A stretch of DNA of 64,000 nt from Pestalotiopsis fici W106-1 (lineage: Eukaryota; Ascomycota; Sordariomycetes; Amphisphaeriales; Sporocadaceae). The translations under genes and the position numbers were made by a program. Shown here piece after piece: positions 13,968-26,068 of this stretch (its first letter is position 1; each line of letters starts with the position of its first letter). The notes beneath the pieces are model-generated. The model worked only from the letters and a program-made list of their open reading frames with translations. It was not told the origin of the DNA and did no database searches. The stretch spans positions 1,116,001 through 1,180,000 of the forward strand of contig NW_006917093.1 of the NCBI RefSeq assembly GCF_000516985.1. Reading direction: 5' to 3'.

Positions 13968-15262
13968 ATGAAGGCTTATCACTCCCTTGCTATTTTGGCA
14001 CTCGTAGCGTTCCAGCGCCATGCTACCGCCATTCCGGTAGAAGGAGCGTCCTCCATAAAGCGAGCCATTTCTTCAGTTGTTAGTGGTACACCAATGGGAT
14101 TCGCCTCCGCCGCTACGGGTGGTGGTGATGTTGATCCAGTATATCCAAGCACCATCGATGAGCTGAAGGATTATCTCGAATCGAGTGATCCACAGGTCAT
14201 TGTCATATCTGGCGAGTATGACTTTGTCGGATCCGAGGGCACCTCATCCTACACTGCTTGCAACGCCTACTCTTGCACCCCATCAAACGGCGGACAGGCT
14301 CTGCTCGACACCGTCAGCGGCTGTGGTACAACTGCGACGTATACTGTAACCATTGACACGGCTGGTTTCAGGGGCATCAACGTACAATCCAACAAGACTC
14401 TAGTGGGCAAGAATGGTGCAACCCTCAATGGAAAAGGTCTGCGACTTGTAAATGTGGACAACATCATTATCCAGAACATTGCCATTACCAACTTGAACCC
14501 CCAATACGTCTGGGGAGGTGATGCTTTCGTTCTCGCGGGAACCTCGAATATTTGGATCGACCACGTCACCGTAAGTCCTGTACCGAATCGAGAATAAAGA
14601 TGATTAAAGATATGCTGAAATTGATTTTCAGACTTCACTTACCGGCCGTCAGCATTATAGTTTTGGATACGACGCCAGCACCTCGACCACCATCTCAAAC
14701 AGTTTTCTCAACGGCCAGACAACCAACTCGGCTACATGTGACGGCCACACGTACTGGGGTCTGGAATTGGTTGGGGAAAATGATGAGATAACATTCTACC
14801 GCAAGTGTCCGTGTCTCTATATTTGCTCTTCTATACTTTGCCAACGTTTACCCTGCAACAGGAAACTACGTCTACTACACTTCGGGCCGCACGCCAGCTC
14901 TATCCGGCACCACTCTGTTCCACGCCATCAACAACGTGTGGTCCTCCAACTCTGGCCACGCGCTCGAGGGGACCACGTCCACCGGCTACGGCCTCTACGA
15001 GGGCAATTACATTGTCGAAATCCCCACTGTCTTGGACTCTTCCTTTGCCGGCCAGTTATTCACTTCCAACGCCGGCGATGTATCCAAGTGCGCAGCGTAC
15101 CTTGGCCGTAACTGTGTTCCCAATACTCTGTCCAACTCGGGCGCCTTTAGCAGCAGCGACACTGGTTTCTTGAGCATGTTCTCTGGCAAGACTGTCCCGG
15201 CTTCCGCATCGGTTTCATCTATTCAGAGCACTGTCCCTTCATCAGCTGGAAACACGCTATAA
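13968..15262 (+). CDS. Secreted pectin lyase (polysaccharide lyase family 1)
   Basis: Exons 13968..14570, 14632..14800 and 14862..15262 give 390 aa. Residues 1-21 are a signal peptide. The parallel beta-helix core carries NKTLVGKNGATLNGKG, the PL1 signature NIWIDHVT, then the pectin-lyase type block DGHTYWGLELVGENDEITFY and SGRTPALSG, whose Arg corresponds to the catalytic Arg region. Pectin lyases cut methyl-esterified homogalacturonan by beta-elimination outside the cell. The second intron is unusual. Every GT donor in the region either breaks the frame or creates a stop codon, whereas a GC donor (GCAAGT at 14801) joins ITFYR to NYVYYTSGR exactly as the family requires. The Ser-rich tail (about the last 30 residues) lies beyond the helix. 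Confidence 0.88.
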
Positions 15263-16590
15263 GACTTGTAGTCTTTCTGTATCATTCTCTCAAGGATAGT
15301 GTCCCTTTGTGTAATTATTTATTGCCACTTGCTTTGCCCATAATGATGGGGTTGACCTAGTTGCAAGCTGCTTAGGAATAGTCTACAAAACTTGTGAATA
15401 TAGCCAGGCTTTCACAGTTGTGTACGAGATGCAAGCGGTCAATTGAAAGCAGATAACGAACAGTACATATTATTCGCCAGAATTTCCCACTCTTGAAGAG
15501 TGAATATTGCTAGTTGAGTGTTTCTTAAAAAAACAATCATGCCGAGGGTCATTAGTTGACGTAGTCTGTAACATTGTTATTATTTGTTATATTAATCAAA
15601 CCATTAATTGACTGCCATAAGAATAAAATACATAGAAATGTTATTTATCCCTGTAACTAAGCCACAAGCTCCAGCATATGCGCGATCATGCTCTTTGTTC
15701 CATGTACTTGGGGGCTGATTTCTTGGATGGAGATGTAGACATTTACAGAGTACCTATCTTCAGATATTGTTGAGAGAATCCGCCTGCAAAAGAACAACTC
15801 TAAACCCGATGCAGTGAAGTTTGCGAAAAACCTTACATACAGGCTGAGAGCCCCGCAACGATTCTTTCTTACCGAGTGCTCAGCTGACTGACACTTGACT
15901 TCTTTTAAACAACTTGATTCTCGCAACAATTGGATCGTGGCGGCCTCGGTTAATGAAGCTATTGATGTATCTTCCGTCAGCCGAGGCCTGGGGCAGTAGG
16001 CACCAATCTTACCTTGCTGGGGAATGCAGTAAGCTCCGAGTTCACCGGTTGGACCGGTGGTGAGCGTTGCACCGATACGAGGTGGGGATACATGGTGGCG
16101 CTCACTTTGGGGGAGATCAAACTGGAGGAGCACTTGAAAGAGCGACATATCAGCCATGTTGATTCGACATGATAATCTTTTATTGAAATAAAATACAAAG
16201 CTCAATACGCCGTGGCCAATGCATGCTGTTCGGGCCGTACTATACAGTATTATGCATTAGTTCATGACCTGTTGATGCAGGTCGAGATCTATCTCTGCTT
16301 GCTGTTGCAAGATGCGTTTCCCAGCTCTGTGAAAATCCTTGAATGAGCTTGCATGATAACTCCAAAAGTAAATGTGTATGCCAATCTTCCAGTTTGGTTC
16401 GGCCGTCAATGTCATGAGTTTCGTAAACATCCTCTTCATTTCATTGTTGCCTTGAAGTGCTTATACAATAAGAGGTGTGGTTGTCTTAGAAGATCCAACC
16501 TCTTGGAAATCGACGGGCACGGATGACGACGACGAACGGTCATCTTGACCCTCAAGGCTCTTTGACTACCCAAAGAACAACGAGGCATTC
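15263..16590. other. Intergenic region between convergent genes
   Basis: The first 400 bases are AT-rich and likely 3' region of the pectin lyase. A 182-codon frame on the minus strand (16205 to 15657) has no recognisable domain, so I do not call it a gene. Confidence 0.4.
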
Positions 16591-17880
16591 TCAGATGAAA
16601 TTCTCAACTTGCTTTTTGGAGAATATCCTCTTCAAGTTGATCGTACTTTTTCGAGAACCAGGACGCGTCTCGAACGGAGCCGCCGTTTTCCGTGAACCAA
16701 TATCTCGAAGATTTGCGAGAGGATCTGGCGGTGGAGTATATCCGAGGGTATTCCTCTCCGGGCTTCGCCTGAGTGGCACTATTGGCGGTTTTTCTGCAGA
16801 AGGTTTCCTTAGCTGTGGAAGCTCTGGTTGAGGCTGAGTCTGAGGGCGTGGCACAACCCGTGGTTGGGACAAACTGCCATTGAGTCCTGTCCGCTGAAAC
16901 TGCTCAAAGATCTGAGGCGTAGGTGGCGGTGGAGGTGAATCAAGCAGTCTCCGCAGTCGAAGTGGCTGGACGACAGCCGACTTGCGATCGTACCTGTAGT
17001 TGTCGAATTCGGGCAGACGAAATTCCACTTCATCCTCGGGAATGACATCATTCGTGATACCATTAGGACGGTTCTCCTTGTCGCCCATCGGAAAGTTGCG
17101 CTCTTCGTCGCCGCACATGACCACATACCACTTGATCGGCTCTTCCCTCTGTAGTTGGTCTCTGAGCTTCTCGAGCCACCCTGCATTTCTATCGCCAAGT
17201 GTGTTGATCTTTCGGCCAGTCTCGTCACTTGGTCCGCTCATGGCCTTGAATTTCTCCGTTCTCATATTGCTCTCGTATTTCCTGATCTCATCGAGTACAG
17301 ACACAGACGTATCTACTCGGACAGTATAGTCGGATAGGTAGGCCCACGGCCCGTTCAGGATGAGCTCGTTGGAGGGATCGTATTCCTCGAGCATCTTGAT
17401 GGAGGACCACTTGTTGAAAGGGCCATTCCTCTCGGCCTCGGGCGGAATCGGCGAAAATAGCGGCGGCGGCGCCAGCATGGGTCGTGGAGGCACTGGTAAT
17501 GTCTCGGGGCGCTTGCCAGACTTTCGCAATCGGCTTGTCGACATGCTGCGCTGGCGCGTGGCGCTCAGGCTTCTCTTCCTTTGCAGGAACTCCTCCTCGC
17601 GACGCCCGCGCTTGTCCTCGTCGCTGCTGCTGTTGTCGAGGCTGAATTTGTACATGTCCGGGTTGGGACCACCGGAGGAAGTCCTCAGCGAGTCGGCAGC
17701 GCGAGACCCAGGACATGGCGGGATGAAGTCGTAGAGGCCGTAGAGCGACTGCAGGATGGCCTCGGCGCTCTTGGGCGCGACGATCCACTCGGGCGCGGCA
17801 TCGTCGACGTCTTGGATCACTACAAAGTAGCGGATGCTCTTTCGGTGCCAGCGGAAACCGTGGCAGAGGTAGGCTGGCAT
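16591..17880 (-). CDS. FlbE-like developmental regulator, 429 aa
   Basis: One uninterrupted frame of 429 aa. The N-terminal 45 residues (MPAYLCHGFRWHRKSIRYFV, then VDDAAPEWIVAP) and the central segments MLEEYDPSNELILNGPWAYL and LEKLRDQLQREEPIKWYVVM resemble, from memory, the conserved parts of FlbE. FlbE is an Aspergillus upstream regulator of conidiation located at the hyphal tip. Between and after these blocks the chain is disordered: a basic, Ser/Arg-rich insert around residues 85-130 and a Pro-rich C-terminal third (PPPPPTP, PRPQTQPQPELPQ). It is clearly longer than the roughly 200-residue Aspergillus protein because of these inserts. The ATG at 17880 is supported by the conserved MPAYL start. 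The assignment is by family resemblance only; a role in sporulation is inference. Confidence 0.6.
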   Translation of the reverse strand: MPAYLCHGFRWHRKSIRYFVVIQDVDDAAPEWIVAPKSAEAILQSLYGLYDFIPPCPGSRAADSLRTSSGGPNPDMYKFSLDNSSSDEDKRGRREEEFLQRKRSLSATRQRSMSTSRLRKSGKRPETLPVPPRPMLAPPPLFSPIPPEAERNGPFNKWSSIKMLEEYDPSNELILNGPWAYLSDYTVRVDTSVSVLDEIRKYESNMRTEKFKAMSGPSDETGRKINTLGDRNAGWLEKLRDQLQREEPIKWYVVMCGDEERNFPMGDKENRPNGITNDVIPEDEVEFRLPEFDNYRYDRKSAVVQPLRLRRLLDSPPPPPTPQIFEQFQRTGLNGSLSQPRVVPRPQTQPQPELPQLRKPSAEKPPIVPLRRSPERNTLGYTPPPDPLANLRDIGSRKTAAPFETRPGSRKSTINLKRIFSKKQVENFI

Positions 17881-19974
17881 CGCAAATTAGATGGTAGCCA
17901 ACTAATCAGGACTACCGGCAGTCGCGGGCTTTCAGGCCTTAAAATAACGGGTCGCTTATGCCGAAACGGGGTACTGAATGAACTGTTCTGGCGGTTGACC
18001 GTTTACGGGGCCACTGTAAGGCGCGCGGGGGATTCCCCAGCTCTTTGGTCCAGTTCCAGCCAGCCAAAGCTCTCCAGCCAGGATGAGATGCACTGTGCTG
18101 CCACAAAAGACTGGCTTGGACGTTTATGATGACGGTGCGACTGGTCGCTCTTCTTCAGTCGTCCCAGAGGACATTGAGAATCGCGGCGAGGTGAGCTCTC
18201 TGTTGTTTCGTTTTGGAAATAATATGTTACATTGGGAATGTTTATATATAAGCTTCTAGAAGAAGGCGGTGTGTTTGTTCATGTCAGCAAAAGAAAAGTT
18301 TCGATTGAGGAAAGAAGGAGATAATCAGATGCATGCATTGCCGGGATTGACGAGAGAATATTTAGGTTAGAGTTGGCATCTCGAGGCTTGACACCGATGC
18401 TGATGCAGGGCCAACAAGCACCAAAACGCGAGGTGTCGCAGACTGACCTGCCAATAGGAAGGAGGCAGGGTGGCAGATCTCACCTGGAGAAGGTACGGAG
18501 CAAGTGTAGAGTTCAGGCCGATGCACTGAGTGACGTCCACTCAAGGCCACTCCAGTACAGGTTGGGGGGCTTTGGGCAGGAGAGTGGGCGATTACGGGGT
18601 TTAACAGTACCCCCTGCTTTTTGCGCTGGGGGACATTTTGACAGCGATCTGATGCATTACCGACATCTTGGACCCACGAGGAGGAACAGCAGTTCACGCA
18701 CAAGACGATCATAAGCTTGACCTCTTGCTCTGTGCGGGCACACGTGCGTCGATCTGCATCTGTTCGCAAAAGCAGGAGTTGCTTGTTCGGTTATATACCA
18801 TCCGACGATGGCATCTGATATACTGGATTAGGTGGAAACATATGACTTTCTGTCAATGTTCGTCGCGCCACAAGCGCCGGTACTCAAATGGTCGTGGTCT
18901 CTGCGCTCGGAGCTTTCCTGGATTTGCGCTAAGGTGAGGATCTCGAATACCTACACCCGATCATTGTGAAATGAGCAACTACTACTTCGTAAACGCGTAA
19001 ACGAAACAGACGTGACAGACATTGACCATTGTGTGCAAAGAGGTCATTTCTTCAGCTTGGATATTCCTGGGAATTGGAATAATAAGCCTCCTAGTCATGA
19101 GGCTGTATTATACTCATGGATATTGCTTATAGCTGAATGCTTGGTTCATCTCGCTGCGACGTCTCAGTCGAATTAAGATTCTAGACAAGCCCATTACCCG
19201 CAACAATGTCACTCTTCACCCATCATGGATACTACTGTATATAGTCGGTAGACCCGCAATATCGTCGCCTCTGCCGGCATTGGACCTGCTTGGACTCTTG
19301 TCTATATTGAGCAACCACAGCGCCGTTGCTTCAAGGGATGACCCGCCAAGCTTTCCCCCCCTTCGCACCCATAACCATAACCATGTCTTGCACGGACGCA
19401 TATGCCGATGGCCCCTTCATCAGTCTATTAAATAAGAGTAGTCTGTCTGTGAGAGCAAGAAACATGATCGCTAAATTTCAGCGCTCAAGCCTTTCAATCT
19501 CAAAACCAGGTAACCTTCTCGCCTAACCGAGACTTTGGTACATGGCTCCTGTTGTTTCGAAATTAGTCATGGTGAATAGTAGAACATGGTCCAATTGGTG
19601 GCGTGGCAAGTGGCTGAAGGTTGTTTGATAGATTTCAGGAAACGAATGTCAGCTGATTTTCCAGGCCTTATACAAGTCATTCACAAATCGCTGCATGCTT
19701 CCCTGGGTGAGTAGGTAGGTAGGTCATGAAGTCCACACAGTCAAAGGATCAAAGGAGTAGATGGAGAAATGCCCGGACGTACCTATACGATCTACATAAA
19801 CGGAAAATATCATGTCCAAGCACATTGCTACACATTGATCGATATGCTCATACGCCGGGCTTTCTTCAACCCCCGAACTTATTGTACTTTTCACTTTGCT
19901 TGAATTCAAATCATATCAGGTAAATAAACTTCATACTGTCTTGTCCTCCATCCTTATAGTACAAGGTGCATTTC
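17881..19974. other. 2.1-kb region without a recognised gene
   Basis: The first 300 bases are the promoter side of the FlbE-like gene on the minus strand. The remainder has only short unsupported frames and the 3' side of the first cluster gene. A short tandem TAGG repeat (TAGGTAGGTAGGT) lies near 19712. Confidence 0.45.
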
Positions 19975-21035
19975 CTAGAGTTTAGGATTACTCCAGGCCG
20001 TCCCTGACGCCAAAGCTGCCTCGATCTTTGCCGCATTTGTGCTCATCTCTTGGCCGAGCCAAGCAACATCACATTTGTCCAGGTCCTTTTCAATCTCCCA
20101 GCCCTTGTTCCCCTCCACAAACACAGCCAGTCCCGTAACACTGCCCACGTAGGGATCGTTGGCAATGCTCGTCAAGGTGACAACGTAGTCAGCCACTGCC
20201 TGGGGGTCATTCGGCCGCACGCCCTGTTCATCCCATATGCGGATCACGGGCGTCGACATTCTCGTTCTGGTCAAGGACGGGCAGACGGTATTGATCCTGA
20301 TGCCATGGACCTTGTCGAAGAATTTTCTCGTCGAACGGACAAGACCTAATACGCCATGCTTGGTGGGTTGATAGACGAAAAGACCACCCTGCTCTTTGAA
20401 AGATGCTACAGAACCAAGAATGCAGATTGATTTATCTTCGGTGCGGTCTTCGTTTCCTTGGCGCAAGTACACCGCCGCGACACGCGTGAAATATAAAACA
20501 CCCGTCAAATTGACATCAACCATATCTGTCGAAGGAGCAGTCGTTATAGATGACAAGTCCAGCTTAGGGTCGAACCAATTCTGGTCCGGCTTCTCCGTCA
20601 CACCAGCGACGGAGAGGGCATGATCAATCCGGCCATGCTTTTCATAGGCAAAGCGAAACAACGCAATATTGTCCTGATATTTGCGGACATCGGTACAAAC
20701 AAACGACAAGGTGGCGGACGATGAGTTTTTGGAGCAGAGTCGGTCGACGACAGACTGGCACGCAGTCACGTCAATGTCTCCAAATACTACGTGTGCGCCC
20801 GCGCGGTATAGTGTCTCCACAACGTACTCGCCTATTCCATTGGCGCCGCCTAGAAAACCAATTTTTTAGAATTTAGAATTTCCAAAGCCAAAAAAAAAAA
20901 AAAAAAAAAAAGAACGGAATCCAAGTAATATGATTGCAAAATGGTTATCGGTCATTTAGATTACGTACCTGTCAAAACCACGACCTTGTTTCTCAAAGCC
21001 TTGAAAGAACTCTGAACAGGATAAAACTCGGGCAT
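19975..21035 (-). CDS. Short-chain dehydrogenase/reductase (cluster gene 1)
   Basis: Two exons, 21035..20969 (67 bp) and 20849..19975, give 313 aa. The small first exon ends inside the cofactor motif, and splicing restores VLTGGANGIG, the TGxxxGIG Rossmann loop at residues 22-29. The active-site set is Asn136 (VNLTG), Ser169, Tyr182 (YQPTK) and Lys186. GDID after the second strand, with Asp at the acidic position, points to NAD(H) rather than NADP(H). Family members oxidise secondary alcohols or reduce ketones; the shape is like 15-hydroxyprostaglandin-dehydrogenase-type SDRs. The intron holds a 22-T run in the sense direction just before the acceptor. Two GGCCGAT/ATCGGCC words lie 155-230 bp upstream. 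Oxidising an alcohol to the ketone used by the adjacent Baeyer-Villiger enzyme is a reasonable inferred role. Confidence 0.88.
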
Positions 21036-21784
21036 GTTTCCAAGATCAAAACAAGAGCACGGAGCAGCTCAATGGGACAAGCAGTGGGAATAGTATCTGA
21101 TGGCACGCAATACACTCAAAGTCTGTCTCTCACGATCTACGAATCGGCTTGTAAATTCAATTATAGGCAGGAAGACGCGAGTACAAGAGTTGGCCGATGG
21201 ATCTGCTGTGCGACAGGGGGGCTAGTAGTTTACCTAGGGGACCATTGCGCTATCTCATCGGCCATCTCTCCCTGGAGTGGGGGCTCCACACAGCAGTGAG
21301 TCTGATTACGGTTTGTGTGTCGGGTCCAAGAGCGATCGATTGGATAAAGATAAGCAAATTGGAGAAAATGATATGGTTTATTCCTGTGAATGTGCACCAG
21401 GCAGGAACCCTTGCGATGGAATCTAGATTTTTTTTTTTGGCATGTTATGCTGATACTGTTTTAGTGTCATATACCTTCAATGATTGTGTATTGGAGAGTC
21501 GTTTTATCTGCTGATGGTCTTTGATGAGAGCAAACACGAGCAATTTAGAATTGTCGGCAAAATGAATAATATCGTGACTGGTGTGCTGGACTTTTGCTAG
21601 AGATAATTCTACGGGCATGAGTTTCGAGGTATCCGTATTTCACTGGGTGACTTGGACGACGAGTCGAGGATGAGAACAGCTTCAAAGTTGAGTCTTCTAC
21701 ATCATTTCCATGCCATGTAAAAAAATCGAGCAATGTATGGGCCCGGGCCAGGGTGATATCTCATTGAAGCAATAATCCAATAAT
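21036..21784. other. SDR promoter and 3' side of the monooxygenase gene
   Basis: No gene recognised. The first 300 bases are the upstream region of the SDR and carry the shared TCGGCC words. The rest is AT-rich 3' region of the monooxygenase. Confidence 0.5.
21190..21265. promoter_or_regulatory. Two cluster-type TCGGCC boxes upstream of the SDR
   Basis: TTGGCCGAT at 21190-21198 and ATCGGCCAT at 21257-21265 face each other about 67 bp apart. The same core recurs in the upstream regions of the neighbouring cluster genes. They contain CGG, the half-site bound by Zn2Cys6 proteins; binding by the cluster regulator is inference. Confidence 0.5.
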
Positions 21785-23582
21785 CTATGGTTGTCTAGCG
21801 AGGACGTCGTGGCCAGGAATTGGCGGAATATCGACGTGATTGATATAGTAGCCCAGGTCGCCCCTCTCAACATCTGCAACAGTCCAGCCATTCCCGATCC
21901 ATTGCAATTCATTGTCGTGCTCAGACTGGTACTCATAATCTTCCCACCGCGGGTTGGCCAGAGTCTTCATGGCGTGAAGACTGCTCCCTGGCCAGAGACC
22001 AATGATTTTACCATTGACCTTGTACCAGCTTGTACACTCCTCCATGTGAACAGTCCCTGGAAAGTATCTATCCAGATGAGCTGTCCACTTTTGTGCAGCA
22101 GTTTCCTTGATTTCCATGGTTCGAATGTGCTCACGATGAATCTTTTGCACGGCCTTGATAATATAGCCCATGACCGACTCTAGAATGAGGAGCAGGGAGC
22201 CACCACCAGTAGCAGAATTCGGGCCACCCATGATGAAATAGTTTGGGAATCCCGGCACCGAATGTGACAAGTACGCCGAGGCGCGGGTTTTCCATTTTTC
22301 AACGAGGGATGCGCCGCCACGCCCGACAATAGGAAAACGTGGTACGTGACTGCTATCAAACCCCGTTGCACAAGCAATGGCATCCACGGGCCACTCCCTC
22401 CCGTCCGCTGTCACCACTGAGTTCTTGGTCACTCGCGCTATTGGGGCCTTGATTAGCTCCACGTTTGGCTCAACCAAGGCGTCGAGATATCCGGGGCCAG
22501 GCGTAAGCCGACGACAGCCTGGAGTAAACCGGGGCTCCAGGGCTTCGTACATTCCAGGCCTGGACTGCAACTTCTGGCGCATGATTTCTATAATCTTGGC
22601 CGTTCCAGACTTTTCTTCATCGGTTCCAGCAAACAGGCAGGGAAAGTCCTTGTTGATAAAACTCTCCATTTTCTCTCGGAACTCTTGGTAATACTCAGGA
22701 TCGTTCTGAAATCTGGCGAGTTCCTCAGCCGTGTACGAGTAATTCCCGGGCTCGGAGCTGCCAGCCAAGACATTCTCGGTGAGCGTTGAGCCAAAAGGCT
22801 GGCTGATCCACGTTCCTCCCCGGACAAAATTGAAAACTTGAGAACTCTTCTTCTGAAGATGGGGAAGTATTTGTATGGCAGACGATCCGCAACCCAATAA
22901 AGCTACAGTTTTGTCACCGTAATCCCTAAATTTATGGATTAAAAGAAATAATTTTGTTAAGGAGTAGCATAACTTACCACGATGTGTCCCAATTGGCCGA
23001 GTGCAGAAGCTTGCCTTCGAATTCGTGAAGGCCTTCAATGTCAGGCCACTTCCAATTATTCAGTAGTCCAACAGCACTGATAACGATCTCAGCTTGGTTC
23101 TGGGCAAGCGACTTGCTACTGTCTTGGGAGGTATGCTCGGTCTCCACCGACCATACGGCGTCATCTTCGTTCCAAGTGGCGCCAACCACTTTGGTGTTAT
23201 ACTTGATCTTTTTGTCGACACCATAGTCGCCAGCAACTCGTTGCACGTATTCGAGGATCTCACCACCAGGAGAAAAGAGTTTGGACCACTGTGGATTGGG
23301 GGCAAAAGATAGCTGATAGACATGGCTGGGGATGTCGCATGCCACTCCAGGGTACCTATTCTCGTACCAGGTGCCGCCAGCGGCTGGATTCTTCTCGAAA
23401 ATGGTAATCTTGGCGCTGGGAATATTCTGCAAAAGTCGAATATAAAGTGCGATACCAGAGATCCCAGCGCCGATAATGATTACGCGCAAAGGGCGTCCTT
23501 GATCGACAGGTTGATCCGTCACTCCATCTTCAACATGATTGCAGCATTTAGCTGTGGATCCGCCCGAGTCAACCTCCGCCAT
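21785..23582 (-). CDS. Baeyer-Villiger type FAD monooxygenase (cluster gene 2)
   Basis: Exons 23582..22978 and 22925..21785 give 581 aa. An FAD Rossmann motif GAGISG is at residues 38-43, followed by GTWYENRYPGVACDIPSH, typical of flavin monooxygenases of the BVMO group. The fingerprint FxGxxxHxxxW(P/D) is present as FEGKLLHSANWD (residues 188-199). The second dinucleotide motif GCGSSA (213-218), for NADPH, lies just after the splice junction. ATGFD and the C-terminal SWYKVNGK block are also family hallmarks. BVMOs insert oxygen next to a ketone to make an ester or lactone. The gene is divergent from the permease across a 720-bp shared upstream region and lies in tandem with the SDR. The length is normal and all key residues are present. 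The substrate is unknown. Confidence 0.9.
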
Positions 23583-24302
23583 AGTATTGAAAGGCGGCAG
23601 GGAAAATTGATAAATGGGCGCCTAGTTTGTGCTGTAGTTTGCAAACAACAAATGACAAAGTGCGATTCTGATCTCTCCACTAGTGGGATCTCAAACTATC
23701 GAGTCAACAAATCTTTGAACCTTCATATGCACCCATGCCCTGCCCGTGGTTCTTTGCATACCTGACTCCCGGCAATTCAAATGCGTATTGTTGTCACAGG
23801 TCGCATCGCTCGCAGGCAAATGTCGGCCATGATCGGGCGTTAGCTGTAGCCACTATTAGCCGGTATCATAACGAGCCCCGGCCGATAGTATCGGCAATGC
23901 GCCTTATCACTTATCAATGGTCTATCCAAAGACGCTCAATACTCCAACTATGCACGGCATATTACATTGGTATAGAAGTCCCGCTAAAGATAACGACAGA
24001 GATTGGATTGGATGCTGGCCTTGACGCTATCACCCTGGCCCGACTCTACGCCTTTCTCCCATCTCGAGAATAGATAGCTGCTATCCATCCTCATCTTGTA
24101 ATGCAGATTTTCCGCATGATGCAGAAACCTCAATCATGGATTTATACTAGTATAAAGCATTATCTGCCATAGTACCTCGATTTCCTAGACTCTTGTTCTT
24201 TGTATCTGCATCTTCAGACGCTTTGAAGGTCGTATATTCAATCTAACTCATTGCAAAGAGTTGCTTTAGATACTCGTCCAAACCATTGTCAATGTAAACA
24301 TA
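23583..24302. promoter_or_regulatory. Divergent promoter region of monooxygenase and permease
   Basis: This 720-bp region lies between two divergent start codons. It contains TCGGCCATGATCGG beginning at 23823 and a near-perfect palindrome GCCGATAGTATCGGC at 23881-23895, preceded by G to give GGCCGA. A TATAAA is at 24151-24156, about 150 bp before the permease ATG. The arrangement suggests both genes share control sites. Confidence 0.55.
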
Positions 24303-25985
24303 ATGGAGCAAGTCGGGACATCCACTATGGCCGCTGGAGATGCAGCATTGCAGGCCATGGGATACGATCAGGGTATGTGAACAGGCGATTTTCCAGATCA
24401 TTGTATCGAGCGTCTTTGACTTTGGCAAATCGCTAACATGTCATGATTCTCAGAGCTGCACAGATCGTTCTCTCTCATAGGCGTCATCGGGTTCTCCTTC
24501 AGTATTGTTACGTGCTGGACTGCTCTCGCTGGTACCATGACAGTTGGCATCGAGGCAGGCGGCCCTCCGGTCATGGTCTGGTCATGGATTGCCGTGTCCG
24601 TCTGCGCCCTTGCCGTCGCCCTGTCCTTTGCCGAGTGCTGCGCTCAGTACCCCGTCGCCGGCGGCCAGTACTCGTGGGTCGCAGCGATCGCGCCAAAACG
24701 GTTCGCCCGTGGCATGTCCTGGGTGACGGGCTGGTTCATGCTGATTGGCCTCATTGCCATTGGGGCCGTCAACAACTTTATTGGCGCAAACTTCATTCTC
24801 GGGCTGGCGAATCTGGTCAACCCCGACTATGTAATCGAGCGATGGCATACCACGTTGCTCTGTTATCTCATCATTCTAATCTTTGGCATCAACAACATCT
24901 TTGCGCCCCGCCTGCTCGACGGCCTGTCCAAGTTCTTGTTATTCTGGAACATTTTGTCCTTCTTCGCCGTTACCATAACCATGGTTGCAACTTGCAAGGA
25001 GTACCAGTCGCCATCTTTCGTCTTCACTTCTTACCGGAACGATACAGGCCTCAATCCTGCTCTTGCCGTTATTGCTGGACTTTTGCAGTCTTTGTTCGGC
25101 ATGTGCTGCTACGAAGCTCCGGCACACATGGTCGAGGAGCTCCGCAACCCTACCCGTGATGCCCCCATCGCCATGGTTACTGCGGTACTTTTGGGAAGCG
25201 TGACCGGATTATGCTTTCTCGTCGCCAGCTTCTTTTGTGTTGGTGATATTGACTCGGTGGCCAATTCTTCCACCGGCGTACCGCTGATACAAATCTTGTA
25301 CAATTGTACGCAGTCCATTGGAGGTACCTGCGTGCTGTCGAGCATGATTATAGTCATTGTGCTGTTTTGTGCAAACAGCCTCATGGCCGAGACCTCCCGA
25401 TCCGTCTATGCCTTTGCCCGCGACCGCGCCTTGCCCTTTTCCAAGACGTTCAGTGCCGTGCATCCAAGGCTGGCAATACCTGTGCCTGCGATTCTATTGA
25501 CAATGGTGGGACAGGCAGTGTTGAACACCATATATATTGGCAGCTACACTGGTTTCAACACGGTTGTATCCATTTCTACGCAAGGGTTCTACATCTCGTA
25601 CGCCATGCCGCTTGTGGCCAGGCTCATGTCCGAGATTGGAAGTGACGCAAAGCCGATGAGGCATCCAAAGTATAGCCTCGGACGCTGGAGCTTACCCATC
25701 AACCTTTTTGGTGCCGTATTTCTTATCGTGGCGTCCATCAGTTTCAGCTTTCCAAGCGAAGGCCCCGTCACGGCTGACAACATGAATTATTCCTCGGCGG
25801 CTATCGCTGTAATAATGCTAATTTCATTGGCTACCTGGGTCTGTGGTGGAAGGAAGAACTATTCCATACCAAACTTTATCGATATTATTGATAGTGTCGA
25901 TAGCAGCAACACAGAGGGTGGGGAGCACGGCGTTGTTACAACTTCTGAAAAGGTAGAGGCCTCGTCTGCAAAGTCAAGCACATAG
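24303..25985 (+). CDS. APC-superfamily amino acid/GABA/choline-type permease (cluster gene 3)
   Basis: Exons 24303..24372 and 24454..25985 give 533 aa. The short first exon codes a hydrophilic cytosolic N-terminus; the junction reads MGYDQ-ELHRSFSLIGVIGF, matching the start of the fungal amino acid/choline transporter family (the group with yeast Uga4 and Hnm1). About twelve hydrophobic segments follow. Family landmarks include SFAECCAQYPVAGGQYSW near the second and third helices and MCCYEAPAHMVEELRNPTRD in the central loop. These proteins import GABA, polyamines, choline or related amines across the plasma membrane with protons. It is the only transporter in the cluster and suggests that a small nitrogenous compound is taken up. 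Its 3' end meets that of the regulator gene with only 83 bp between. Confidence 0.88.
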
Positions 25986-26068
25986 CAGAGCTTGCTCTTG
26001 AAAGGGATTTCACATTCCAATAAATGAAATACATCTCCTTCTTTCCGTGTGATCAATTCCCAAATCTC

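Noticed and set aside
15657..16205. 182-codon minus-strand open frame
   Set aside because: There is no recognisable domain or signal peptide and no support from splice signals. It could be a gene remnant, but nothing decides it.
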